Positions 42,483 through 50,726 of a stretch of DNA of 64,000 nucleotides are shown here, in pieces. A program made the translations under genes and the position numbers. Positions within the stretch are counted from its first letter, which is position 1, and every line of letters begins with the position of its first letter. Source of the DNA: Haloarchaeobius sp. FL176 (GTDB lineage Archaea; Halobacteriota; Halobacteria; Halobacteriales; Natrialbaceae); the NCBI RefSeq assembly GCF_024609245.1, contig NZ_JANJYH010000005.1, forward strand, positions 62,001-126,000, in the 5' to 3' direction. The notes beneath the pieces are model-generated. The model made no database searches. It worked only from the letters and a program-made list of their open reading frames with translations, and was not told the origin of the DNA.

Positions 42483-43574
42483 TCAGCCGGTAAGCTGGTA
42501 GATTTGATTTCGATAGATCGGCTCGATATCCTCGTAGTAGGTGTGGATGTACTCGTCGATAGCACCCCTATCGTTGATCGTCGCTGACCCGGGCGTGTCG
42601 CCCCGCATGTACTTTAGAAGTTCGCGGTTGAGGTCCTGTTCGACCCGCCAGTACGTCGTGAACCGGTGTCGACCGTAGTGGCTGGTCACGGCTCGGTGCT
42701 GCTCAGTCTCCTCGTGCTCGGGGTGGAAGTACTGCTTCCAGAATTTGTTGATGTCCTGTTTATCGAGCTGGATGTGCCGGCTCTTCGAGAGAAACAGCCA
42801 CGCCACACCGTTGTCCGGTCGGACGAGAAGGTACTCGGTGAGCACCCGCTGTGCTTCCTCGTCGAGTGGGAGCACACGAGAACGACGCGACTTGTTCCCG
42901 CTCCGGTCGTGGGGAATGAGTATCGCGTTCTCACGACCGTCGAGCAGTCGGTGGGTACCGAGTTCCGTGTAGTGGTTCCGTACTTCAGAATCGGCTATCG
43001 AGAGCTCTGAAAGGCGGATATTGCAGAGTTCGGTGGCACGGAGCCCCAGCTTCAACTGCAGGAAGATGATTGCGTGGTCACGGACGTGGTCGATGGCTGC
43101 TAGCTGCTCCCTGAGGTCGTCCACAGTCAGCCGTGGAGGTTCTTTCCGTTCGGGATAGGAGAGGTCGATGGTCGACCGTGCGAGGCTGACTGGATTGAAG
43201 TTCACCGGATGGGGGAACACGGGGTCGTTCTGCCAGTACTCATAGAGCGAGTTCAGTTTCCGGAGCTTCTCCGCGACTGTTCGCGGGCTGTTGCCCTTCT
43301 CGTCGAGTTCGTACCTGGCGAAGCCCTTCACATGCTCCTTGTTGGGACAGGCCGGGTGCCGCCCGAGTCGGTCCATGTGCTCACACCATTGTCCCCAGAG
43401 ACATTCGTGGAGGTCGATCGTGTGCTGAGTGACGTCACGAGATTCGAGGACGTCAGTTCGGAACGGTTCAAACGGGTCGGCATCTGTCCCTTCGAAGGTC
43501 GCTTCGTACTGTTCCAGTGGATCGGTTTCGGATTCGAAAGCCTTCGCGAGCGTCTCGCGGGTATCGTCGCTCAC
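42483..43574 (-). CDS. Tyrosine recombinase (integrase)
   Basis: This 363-residue site-specific recombinase has a SAM-like core-binding N-terminal domain (about 45-165) and a catalytic domain with Arg in LKLGLRATELCNIRLSEL near residue 210, the HYGRHRFTTYW (H-x-x-R) motif near residue 310 and a Tyr in DEYIHTYYEDIE near the C-terminus. It would catalyse integration or excision of an element. The GTG start at 43574 overlaps the stop of the companion gene (GTGA), so the two are co-translated. A longer frame to 43844 is antisense-like and was not used. Confidence 0.84.
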   Translation of the reverse strand: MSDDTRETLAKAFESETDPLEQYEATFEGTDADPFEPFRTDVLESRDVTQHTIDLHECLWGQWCEHMDRLGRHPACPNKEHVKGFARYELDEKGNSPRTVAEKLRKLNSLYEYWQNDPVFPHPVNFNPVSLARSTIDLSYPERKEPPRLTVDDLREQLAAIDHVRDHAIIFLQLKLGLRATELCNIRLSELSIADSEVRNHYTELGTHRLLDGRENAILIPHDRSGNKSRRSRVLPLDEEAQRVLTEYLLVRPDNGVAWLFLSKSRHIQLDKQDINKFWKQYFHPEHEETEQHRAVTSHYGRHRFTTYWRVEQDLNRELLKYMRGDTPGSATINDRGAIDEYIHTYYEDIEPIYRNQIYQLTG

Positions 43575-44083
43575 TGTGTCCCTCCATTCCCCCGTCTGAT
43601 CTTCTCGTCCCAGATCTGCCCCGAAGCGCCACCGTCGATAGCCGCCATCAACACAGGGTTGTAGCAGTGGGGATGGGAACGGTGCCAGTACAGCCACGTG
43701 TAGAAGCGTTCGACCCGGACCCAGTAGGAGTTGTATGCAGTCTTGATTTTGAGCGTGTTCACGAGATGCTGACACCAGGACTCGACGTCGCGCGGCGTTG
43801 CGAGAGCGGGGTGCCGACCGCGGGTTTTCATGTGGTCTTTCCACCGTCGACCCGCTCGCTTAGCGTCCTGAATCGACCGGTCAGACGTGTAGCGTTCGAG
43901 CAATACAACTTCCATGAACTCATCCCAGACCTCACGGTTCTTGTACTCGGATTCGTACTGACTCAGTCGCCTGTGAACTGGGACATCCTCAAGCCGTTTG
44001 TATATCCCAATCCGATCCGCGGGGTCGCGTGACTTGATCTTCGGCGAGGCGTCGGTCTCCGAACTACTGGTTGGTTGGCTCAC
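43571..44083 (-). CDS. Recombinase companion protein with only a core-binding domain
   Basis: This 170-residue protein has the helix pattern of phage-integrase SAM-like domains (REVWDEFMEVVLLERYTSD, RRWKDHMKTRGRHPALATPRDV and AYNSYWVRVERFYTWLYWH). The GRHPA motif also occurs in the following recombinase (HMDRLGRHPACPNKEHV). No catalytic domain follows. It overlaps the recombinase start by four bases and probably acts with it as a DNA-binding partner or directionality factor, an inference. Confidence 0.68.
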   Translation of the reverse strand: MSQPTSSSETDASPKIKSRDPADRIGIYKRLEDVPVHRRLSQYESEYKNREVWDEFMEVVLLERYTSDRSIQDAKRAGRRWKDHMKTRGRHPALATPRDVESWCQHLVNTLKIKTAYNSYWVRVERFYTWLYWHRSHPHCYNPVLMAAIDGGASGQIWDEKIRRGNGGTQ

Positions 44084-44837
44084 AACGGTATTGATGCGCT
44101 ATCGGTTTTGAACTTCCAGACTGGGATGTGGTGATCGCACGGCATAGTTACGACGAGACCGCCGGCTCAGCCTCCACAATCAGTCGGAAGCGATTTGCGG
44201 TGCCGAGAGAACTCAAGAGCCTCGCTAGACTTCTATCGTGTGTTCCACAATCGGCCTCAACACCCGCAAGAAGAGCTGTGAAACTGCTTGTGGAGTGATT
44301 GTGGAGGGTGTTCGAAACCGAGAAGTGCTGCGCGAGAGCAAGTCGAAGCTGGTCGAAAACGGGGTGTAGAACCCCTCAGTAGCGATGTGTGTGGGGTTTC
44401 CGTTAGTCGTTCGACAGGGGTGTCGGTTCGTTCGCGAGCGATGGCTGAGTTTCCACAATCGGTCCCCGTCTTGCGGTTTTCATTGCGGCTGGCCATGACA
44501 GCCTGGAAATACAGGCAGAGCATAAGAGGAGCCGGTTCCTGATTCGGTCGTTTTCGGGTTTTCTCAAGACCTGTATCCAGACATTCGGTACGCTCTGTGC
44601 AACTATCTGTTTGGCTCTCTTCGCGTTCCACACTCACCCTCATCACAGCGAATGCGTCCTTCTTGCGGGTGTTTAGGCCGATTGTGGAATCGCGGAGACC
44701 GAACTAGCACGGCTATCGGCTGCTGTCAGCACGTCTCGGTGCGATAATCCGGTTGTGGAAGAACGTCCACAGCTACCGACAGGTTGTGAGCGGCTGCTCG
44801 AGGAGCGGTCGCGTGCCATGTGACTGGGACAGTTCTG
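44084..44837. other. Gene-poor region with a dispersed TTCCACAATCGG motif
   Basis: About 750 bp with lower G+C than its neighbours and no convincing gene. The core motif TCCACAATC or its complement occurs at 44173-44181, 44243-44256, 44297-44305, 44451-44462, 44677-44690 and, with one change, 44749-44760. The copies at 44243 (TTCCACAATCGGCC) and 44677 (GGCCGATTGTGGAA) are perfect 14-base inverted repeats. It lies right beside the recombinase genes. Confidence 0.6.
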
Positions 44838-45017
44838 TCATGCGTGGCACCAACTATCGACGACGGCTGGAACGACCGCCTCTCTCGGACTCAGTCGGGT
44901 TTCTGTCGGTTCGGTCAGCGCCCCGCTGCTCTGGCCACCACAGCCCGCGAGGGAGCTGACGGCCGCGACGCCGCCGAGTCGGAGGAGGCTCCGTCTATCG
45001 ATGTCGTCTCTCGCCAT
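44838..45017 (-). pseudogene. Stub of a Tat lipoprotein gene
   Basis: The minus-strand frame from an ATG at 45017 reads MARDDIDRRSLLRLGG, then a hydrophobic run to an AGC lipobox at Cys26, and stops after 59 residues. It looks like a lipoprotein signal whose mature domain has been lost. An upstream ATG at 45038 is in frame. Confidence 0.5.
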
Positions 45018-45230
45018 CGCTGGTCGAGGCGACGACACAGCGACTAATCAACCTCAGCTAACAGATACATCAGCGGGCATCCGGACGGTTACGAGGATAC
45101 AGAAGCGTCACCAGGAGCCACGGTAGAACGGTGGGTGAACCGTCTCAGGCTACGTGTTGGGCACAGAACACGTGCGAATTCTCGGCCAGACACTGTCGGG
45201 TGTGAGGCGTCAGCCAGCGTCGACAGTGCG

Positions 45231-45656
45231 TTACGTGTCTTCCATCGGCCGCGTGTACCACCACGCCCACAGCGCCAGCACCGCCTGGAGCGGCAGCCGC
45301 AGCCACGCGACGACCCGCGCGATGTCGGTCGCCCACTCCGGCGCCGCCTCCGCCGCCACGTCGTCGGTCGCCATGTAGACGTTCGCCGGGAACACCGCCG
45401 CCAGTAGCGCGACCAGTCCCCATGCCGACTTCCGCCGCGTCGACGGCAGTAAGACACCCACACCGAGGCCGATCTCGGCGATACCGGAGAGGTAGACCAG
45501 CTCCCGCGGCCGGGGGAACTGTGGCGGTACCACCCGCTCGTAGGTGTCCGGCGCGACGAAGTGTAGTATGCCCGCAACGACGTACAGCGGGCCCATCACG
45601 TACAGCAACGGCCGTTTGAACCGCGCTATCGACTTTCCGAGGTCCGGTTCGCTCAT
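45231..45656 (-). CDS. DoxX-family membrane protein
   Basis: This 141-residue protein has four hydrophobic helices and the DoxX-type pattern YVVAGILHFVAPDTYERVVPP, ELVYLSGIAEIGLGVGVL and VFPANVYMA. DoxX-like proteins are small membrane proteins of mostly unknown role, some linked to quinone redox or oxidative stress. It stands alone before tRNA-Phe. Confidence 0.82.
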   Translation of the reverse strand: MSEPDLGKSIARFKRPLLYVMGPLYVVAGILHFVAPDTYERVVPPQFPRPRELVYLSGIAEIGLGVGVLLPSTRRKSAWGLVALLAAVFPANVYMATDDVAAEAAPEWATDIARVVAWLRLPLQAVLALWAWWYTRPMEDT

Positions 45657-45795
45657 GCGACCCGAATCGGGCCAGCGGCCAAAGAACGTTCTCCACCGCT
45701 CCCGTGGTACTACGTTCTAATCCCATCGCGGATTCAAGTAGATGCCCGCGGTAAGGCGTCGCTATCTGTCGAACCAGCTTCGAGTGAAAAAGCCA

Positions 45796-45869
45796 TGCCG
45801 CCTCCCGGATTTGAACCGGGGACAGCTCGATCTTCAGTCGAGTGCTCTCCCAGTCTGAGCTAAGGCGGC
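45796..45869 (-). tRNA. tRNA-Phe (GAA)
   Basis: The minus strand folds as a 74-nt cloverleaf: acceptor GCCGCCT/AGGCGGC, D-arm GCTC/GAGC, anticodon arm CTCGA CTGAAGA TCGAG with anticodon GAA, T-arm CCCGG TTCAAAT CCGGG and discriminator A. No CCA is encoded. No intron is present. Confidence 0.95.
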
Positions 45870-45987
45870 GCGCACTCCAACTTCGGTGGATGCACTAAAA
45901 AAGGATTTCGAATCGGGAGCGTGGGAACCAGCCGTCGGATTCGGATGCGGCACGGGTGTCAGGCGGCGGCTCCGGGGACAGAGCGGG

Positions 45988-46497
45988 CTAGAGGACTCTG
46001 GCGAACTCGTACTCGTCGAGGGACTGGCCCTTCAGCTCGACTGTCTCCTCGCTGGTTTGCTCGAAGCCGTGGGACCGGTAGAAGGAGATGCCGACCTCGT
46101 TGTTCGCGATGACTTTGAGGACGAGTCGCTCGAAGCCACGCTCGCGGAGTCGCTGTGTGCAGCGCTCGAGCAGCGCCGTTCCGATGCCGGCTCCCCAGCG
46201 GTCGGGATGGACGTAGATGCTGTACAGGCCCGCGACCGTCTCGGGTCGCTCGTCGTCGGTCGGACCGACGGACGCGTAGCCGACGACCCGGTCGTCGGCC
46301 GTGGCGACGAGGTAGTCGATGTCGTCGTTCTCGATGGCGTCGCTGACCGTCTCGTGGTCGTACCAGTCGTCGATGCAGTCGTCGACGGTGTCGGGGCCCA
46401 TGGCGTCGTCGTAGGCCGCGTGCCAGCCCGCACGAGCGACGCGCTGGATGCCGGAAACGTCGGCCGGCTCGGCCTGGCGGAGGGTGTAGGTGGACAC
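45988..46497 (-). CDS. GNAT-family N-acetyltransferase
   Basis: This 169-residue protein has the GNAT fold signature VAGLYSIYVHPDRWGAGIG followed by TALLERCTQRLRERGF near residue 100, where acetyl-CoA binds, and NEVGISFYRSHGFE near the C-terminus. It would acetylate an amine on a small molecule or protein; the target cannot be told. The GTG at 46497 was preferred because VSTYTLRQAEPADVSGI is the family start; an ATG at 46524 is an alternative. Confidence 0.8.
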   Translation of the reverse strand: MSTYTLRQAEPADVSGIQRVARAGWHAAYDDAMGPDTVDDCIDDWYDHETVSDAIENDDIDYLVATADDRVVGYASVGPTDDERPETVAGLYSIYVHPDRWGAGIGTALLERCTQRLRERGFERLVLKVIANNEVGISFYRSHGFEQTSEETVELKGQSLDEYEFARVL

Positions 46498-46548
46498 GGA
46501 CGGACCATCGACGAGGCCCCGCAAAAGCGTTCGGCCGGTGTGTGCGAC

Positions 46549-48474
46549 TCACTCGGCGAGTTCGACGTCGGTGAACTCGAAGCGTACGCCGCCGTCGTCG
46601 CCCTCGGTGAGCGCGACCGACCAGCCGTGTGCAGTGGCGATCTGCTGGACGATCGCGAGGCCGAAGCCGGTCCCCTGTTCCTCGGTGCTGAAGCCGGGGT
46701 CGAATACGTGCTCCCGCTCGGCGGCGGGGATGCCGGGGCCGTCGTCGGCGACGTAGAAGCCGGCGGCATCGTCGAGTACCCCCACGGTGAGGGCGACGCC
46801 GTCCGTCGCGGCGTCGTGGTCCGTGCCGTGCTCGACACTGTTCCGGAACAGGTTCTCGAGGAGCTGCTGGAGTCGGCTCTGGTCGGCGACCAACCCGAGG
46901 TCCGACGCGACGGTAAGCTCGGCCCCTTCAGCCTCGACCGCCTCCCAGGCACGCCGGACGACGACCTCGAGGTAGAGTGCTTCGGTCTCCCCCACGACCA
47001 TTCCCTGTTTGGCGAGCGTGAGCATATCGGAGACGAGGTCCTCGATCCGGGTCAACGAGACCTCCGCACGGTCGAAATGCTCGCCGTCGCCGGTCTCCCG
47101 TGCGAGTTCGAGCTGGCCGCGGACGACGGAGAGCGGGTTCCGGAGGTCGTGGCTGACGATGTTCGTGAACTCCTCCAGCCGGGCGTTCTGCTCGCGGAGC
47201 TCGTGTTCGCGGTCGCGAACCATGCGCTCGCGGTTGGCGCGGTCGAGTGCGGATTGCAGGTTGGCCGCGAGGATGCGCGCGAGGTTGTGGTCGGTCTCGG
47301 AGAAGTCGTCGGGCGTCGGCGAGGCGAGCGCGAGCGCTCCGTACCGGCCGAGCGGGAGGACGAGCAGCGACCGGATGTCCGCATGGGACTCGACGGTCAC
47401 CGACTCGGAGACTACGTCGGGGTACCACTGCACCTCTCCCGTCGTGTAGGCGTGCCAGGCGGGACCGTTCTCGCCCGGGAACGCCAGCCGCTCCTCCAGC
47501 CCGTCTGCCGTGGCGTCGGTGACGGCCACCGGTTCGAGGTCGTCCGTCTCCTGGTCGTACAGTCGAACGGACGCGATGGGGAACTCCAGCGAGTCACAGG
47601 CCGCCTCGACGGCGACCCACGCGCACTCGTGTCTGTCCGCCGTCTCCAGCAGTTTGCCGAGGACTTCGTTGAGGGCGTCGAGCCGCCGTTCGTAGCGCAC
47701 CCGTTCGGTCACGTCGGTCATAAACCCCTCGAGCGCGATGAGTTCGCCGTCGTCGCCGTACACGCCACGACCCTGCTCCCACATCCAGCGGACCGCCCCG
47801 TCACGGCGGCGGATGCGGTAGGTGACCTCGAACGACTCCAGGTTGTCGACGGCGTCCTGAACGACCTCCCAGGCCGACTCCTGGTCGTCGGGGTGGAGTA
47901 TCTCCTCGCCCCAGACGACCTCGCCGCGCTCGAGCTGGGATGGCTGGTAGCCGGTGAGGTCTAGACAGCCCTGGCTGACGAACTCCATCGGCCACTCCGG
48001 TGCGTTGCGGCACCGGTACACCATCCCCGGCAGGTTGGAGATGAGCGTCGAGAACATCCGTTCGGACTCCTCGAACGCTGCCTGCGTTCGGTAGGCCTCG
48101 ACGGCGTTCCGGATGCGGTTGGCGAGCAGCTGGAACTGCTCGTTCGCGCTGCCCTTCTGGAGGTAGTCCGTCACCCCCGCCGAGATAGCGTTGCTCGCGA
48201 TCTGCTCGGAGCCGTGGCCAGTAAAGAGGATGAAAGGCAGCTCGGGGCGGCGGTCACGGACCGCGTCCAACAGTTCGAGCCCGTCCATCTCCGGCATCTG
48301 GTAGTCGCTGACGAGACAGTCCGGGTCCACTGCGTCGAGCCGGTCCAGCGCCGCCGCGGCGCTGGTCGTCGTCTCGACCTCGACGGCGTCGAGTTCCCGG
48401 TCGAGGAACTCCCTGGTGAGGGTCAGGAACGCCGGCTCGTCGTCGACGTGTAGGACCCGGATGGGGTCGGTCAT
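46549..48474 (-). CDS. Response-regulator/PAS/GAF sensor histidine kinase
   Basis: This 641-residue protein has a receiver domain (VLHVDDEPAF; Asp in CLVSDYQMPEMDG near residue 57), a PAS domain (about 135-265), a GAF domain (about 275-420), an H-box in IVSHDLRNPLSVVRGQ near residue 437 and an ATPase domain (ENLFRNSVEHGT, DDGPGIP, GTGFGLAIVQQI). The receiver has its phospho-acceptor, unlike that of the kinase at 38310. The ATG at 48474 starts right at the receiver, and a TATA-like element lies about 34 bp upstream. The signal is unknown. Confidence 0.86.
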   Translation of the reverse strand: MTDPIRVLHVDDEPAFLTLTREFLDRELDAVEVETTTSAAAALDRLDAVDPDCLVSDYQMPEMDGLELLDAVRDRRPELPFILFTGHGSEQIASNAISAGVTDYLQKGSANEQFQLLANRIRNAVEAYRTQAAFEESERMFSTLISNLPGMVYRCRNAPEWPMEFVSQGCLDLTGYQPSQLERGEVVWGEEILHPDDQESAWEVVQDAVDNLESFEVTYRIRRRDGAVRWMWEQGRGVYGDDGELIALEGFMTDVTERVRYERRLDALNEVLGKLLETADRHECAWVAVEAACDSLEFPIASVRLYDQETDDLEPVAVTDATADGLEERLAFPGENGPAWHAYTTGEVQWYPDVVSESVTVESHADIRSLLVLPLGRYGALALASPTPDDFSETDHNLARILAANLQSALDRANRERMVRDREHELREQNARLEEFTNIVSHDLRNPLSVVRGQLELARETGDGEHFDRAEVSLTRIEDLVSDMLTLAKQGMVVGETEALYLEVVVRRAWEAVEAEGAELTVASDLGLVADQSRLQQLLENLFRNSVEHGTDHDAATDGVALTVGVLDDAAGFYVADDGPGIPAAEREHVFDPGFSTEEQGTGFGLAIVQQIATAHGWSVALTEGDDGGVRFEFTDVELAE

Positions 48475-48503
48475 GCGTCGTTGCTCTACGTAGCCGTGGC
48501 ACC

Positions 48504-48513
48504 GATTAATACT
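48504..48513 (-). promoter_or_regulatory. TATA-like element of the sensor kinase
   Basis: GATTAATACT on the plus strand (AGTATTAATC on the coding strand) is centred about 34 bp before the ATG at 48474, consistent with a short or absent leader. Confidence 0.4.
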
Positions 48514-49318
48514 CTTGGGACGGTGATGCGGCCGGTGCCGGAGCGGTTCCTTTACCCGTGTTCGAGTGGGCCACTTGCGCGAGTGTGACGGTGACATGTT
48601 TGCGCTCTTATCGAGTGAGTCGCCGTGGGACGGGACCACGACCAAACTAAAAATTGTCACTAGCTCCGCGACGGCGGCCGCTCCACCACGGTCGCGCGGA
48701 CACCCGTTCGCCGGTACGGGAGCGGAACGGTTCATAGAACCATTGCATAGAAGGCCGACAGAGTTATACTATAAACGATAATAAACTGAACTGGATGGGT
48801 TGGGGCCTATCCAGAGAGGAGCAATCGAGCCACCACACGGTTCCACCAGTTCGTCACCAACACCACCACCTGCTCCTCCACCTTTTCGACCGCGACGAGT
48901 CAAGACACGAACACCGAGCGGCCGTCCCGGCGAACTGCCTCCTGTCTTCACAGCTGTCGGCCACGTCGGTGCGCGGCGGATATTCGGCAGACAACCGGCT
49001 GCGTGGTGCATGACCGCGCGCGAGACCGGCGGCTCGGTGACGGGGTCGACCTCAGGACCGCTGTTGGATTCCTCTGCGGCAACTACACGCCACGGATGTC
49101 ACGCGATGGGTTCTGATATCCACACCTCGTGGCAGCCGTTGCGTGCGAGATACGGCGGGTGAGTTCCGCGAGTGGCTGTTGGAAAGGCCGGGCTGTAGAG
49201 CGGGGAGGATGCCGTCGGTCAACCGTGAGGGTCCGTCTCTCATCTCCGGCTGTGACAGAGCGGATGCCGAAGCGTACTTACCCGGTGTTCGACGTGGGAA
49301 CTACGCAGCAGCACAGAT
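48514..49318. other. Long intergenic region upstream of trkA
   Basis: About 800 bp with no supported gene. An AT-rich patch at about 48755-48790 could be a promoter, but the 72-codon frame after it (48795-49013) has no recognisable product and is matched by antisense frames. It may hold remnants of an older gene. Confidence 0.45.
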
Positions 49319-50653
49319 ATGCGCGTGATAATCGCTGGCGCTGGGCAGGTCGGACGAAGAGTTGCAGCCAAACTCGACGCAGCTCACGATGTCGTCGTAA
49401 TCGATACCGATGCAGACCGGATCGATGGCCTTGGCTACGAATTAGATGTCCTCACAGTTCTCGGTGACAGTTCGACGATTGGAACACTACAGGAAGCCGG
49501 TATCGCGGACGCAGACTTGCTCATTGCGAGTACCGACAGCGACGAGATCAACATCCTGACGTGTGAGACGGCGAAAGCACTGAGCGACGCCACGACCGTC
49601 GCACGCGTCAGAAGTGTAAAATATATCGAAACGTGGGATCGTGCAGACGACGTGTTCGGCGTCGACCTCATGGTCGGGACGAACCTGTTGACCATCGGGG
49701 CAGCAGTCGGCGGAACTGGCCTGGAAGCAGCGAGCAGCTTCGACGTCTTCGCCGGTGGAACGGTCCATATCGCCGAGTTCTACGTCGATCCGGGCAGTTC
49801 TCTTGTCGGCCAAACAGTCGAGGAGGCCGACAGGTTCGAGGGGCTGACCTTCGGTGCTCTCGTCCGGTCGGGAACCACCATTATTCCGACTGGCTCCACC
49901 CGGATCGAAGCCGGCGACGGAATCATCGTCATCGGAAAGCCCGAATCAGTCCATACCCTCGGCACCGAACTCAGTCAGGAGAGATCACCCACGCGAAACG
50001 TCCTGATTGTCGGGGGGAGCGATATCGGATATCACACTGCACAACTGCTCGAGGAGCGGGGACTTCGCCCGCACCTGCTGGAAGCAGACCCTGACCGCGC
50101 ACGCGAACTGTCCGAACGCCTCTCGGCGACGACTGTCCGCAATACGGACCCGACAACCCGGGACTTTCTCGAGACCGAACGAGCCGCGGACATCGACGTC
50201 GTCGTCGCGGCACTCGATCAAGATAGCGAGGCGAACCTCCTGGCCGCACTCCGGGCCAAACGGATGGGCGTCGACCGGTCGGTCGCAGTCGTCGATCACG
50301 GTGAGCACGTGGACCTGTTCGAGGAGGCTGGTGTCGACACCGCGGTGAACCCGCGGCGAGCGACTGCCGAGGAGATCATCGAATTTGCCCGTGACCAGGA
50401 TACACTGAACGTTGCCCTGCTGGAGAACAATCAGGCCGAGGTCATCGAAATCCGGATCGACACGGAGAGTGCCCTCGCAGGGCGTCCAATCGCGGAGGCA
50501 ATCGCCGATTTCCCACCCGGTGTCGTGATCGGTGCGATTACTCGGAACGGGAGTTTTCTGATGCCCCGCGGCGATACGGTCGTCAAACCGGGAGACCATG
50601 CCGTCGTTCTCGCTGACAGTGATGGCATCGAGGAGGTAATAGAGCGCCTATGA
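49319..50653 (+). CDS. trkA: Trk potassium uptake regulator TrkA
   Basis: This 444-residue protein has two tandem TrkA_N/TrkA_C units. The first begins MRVIIAGAGQVGRRVA with a GxGxxG NAD-binding motif, ends its strand with VVVIDTD, and continues LGDSSTIGTLQEAGI. The second begins NVLIVGGSDIGYHTAQLL near residue 225. RCK/KTN domains of this sort bind nucleotides and gate TrkH-type potassium channels at the membrane. The partner trkH lies 73 bp downstream but is broken. Two-unit TrkA proteins of this length are typical in haloarchaea. Confidence 0.88.
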   Translation: MRVIIAGAGQVGRRVAAKLDAAHDVVVIDTDADRIDGLGYELDVLTVLGDSSTIGTLQEAGIADADLLIASTDSDEINILTCETAKALSDATTVARVRSVKYIETWDRADDVFGVDLMVGTNLLTIGAAVGGTGLEAASSFDVFAGGTVHIAEFYVDPGSSLVGQTVEEADRFEGLTFGALVRSGTTIIPTGSTRIEAGDGIIVIGKPESVHTLGTELSQERSPTRNVLIVGGSDIGYHTAQLLEERGLRPHLLEADPDRARELSERLSATTVRNTDPTTRDFLETERAADIDVVVAALDQDSEANLLAALRAKRMGVDRSVAVVDHGEHVDLFEEAGVDTAVNPRRATAEEIIEFARDQDTLNVALLENNQAEVIEIRIDTESALAGRPIAEAIADFPPGVVIGAITRNGSFLMPRGDTVVKPGDHAVVLADSDGIEEVIERL

Positions 50654-50726
50654 GCGGAACTGACCAGCGGTGTGCCCGACCGTCTCCCGCTCGATCCACT
50701 CTCGCCCGGGATGTGGAGGCAACCTG

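Noticed and set aside
44257-44646. A 129-codon minus-strand frame in the gene-poor region
   Set aside because: It overlaps several copies of the TTCCACAATCGG motif, is rich in Arg, Ser and Thr, and matches no family that I know. It is not reported as a gene.
44173-44760. The motif array as a chromosomal replication origin
   Set aside because: The motif does not match the haloarchaeal origin recognition box, and no orc1/cdc6 gene is nearby. Integrase or plasmid-type sites fit better.
45886-47964. A 692-codon plus-strand open frame over the GNAT and sensor-kinase genes
   Set aside because: It crosses two well-supported minus-strand genes and its sequence is low complexity without motifs. The same holds for frames at 13854-15317 and 56758-58332.
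48795-49013. A 72-codon frame after an AT-rich patch
   Set aside because: It is His- and Arg-rich with no family, is matched by an antisense frame of similar length, and has no clear partner gene.
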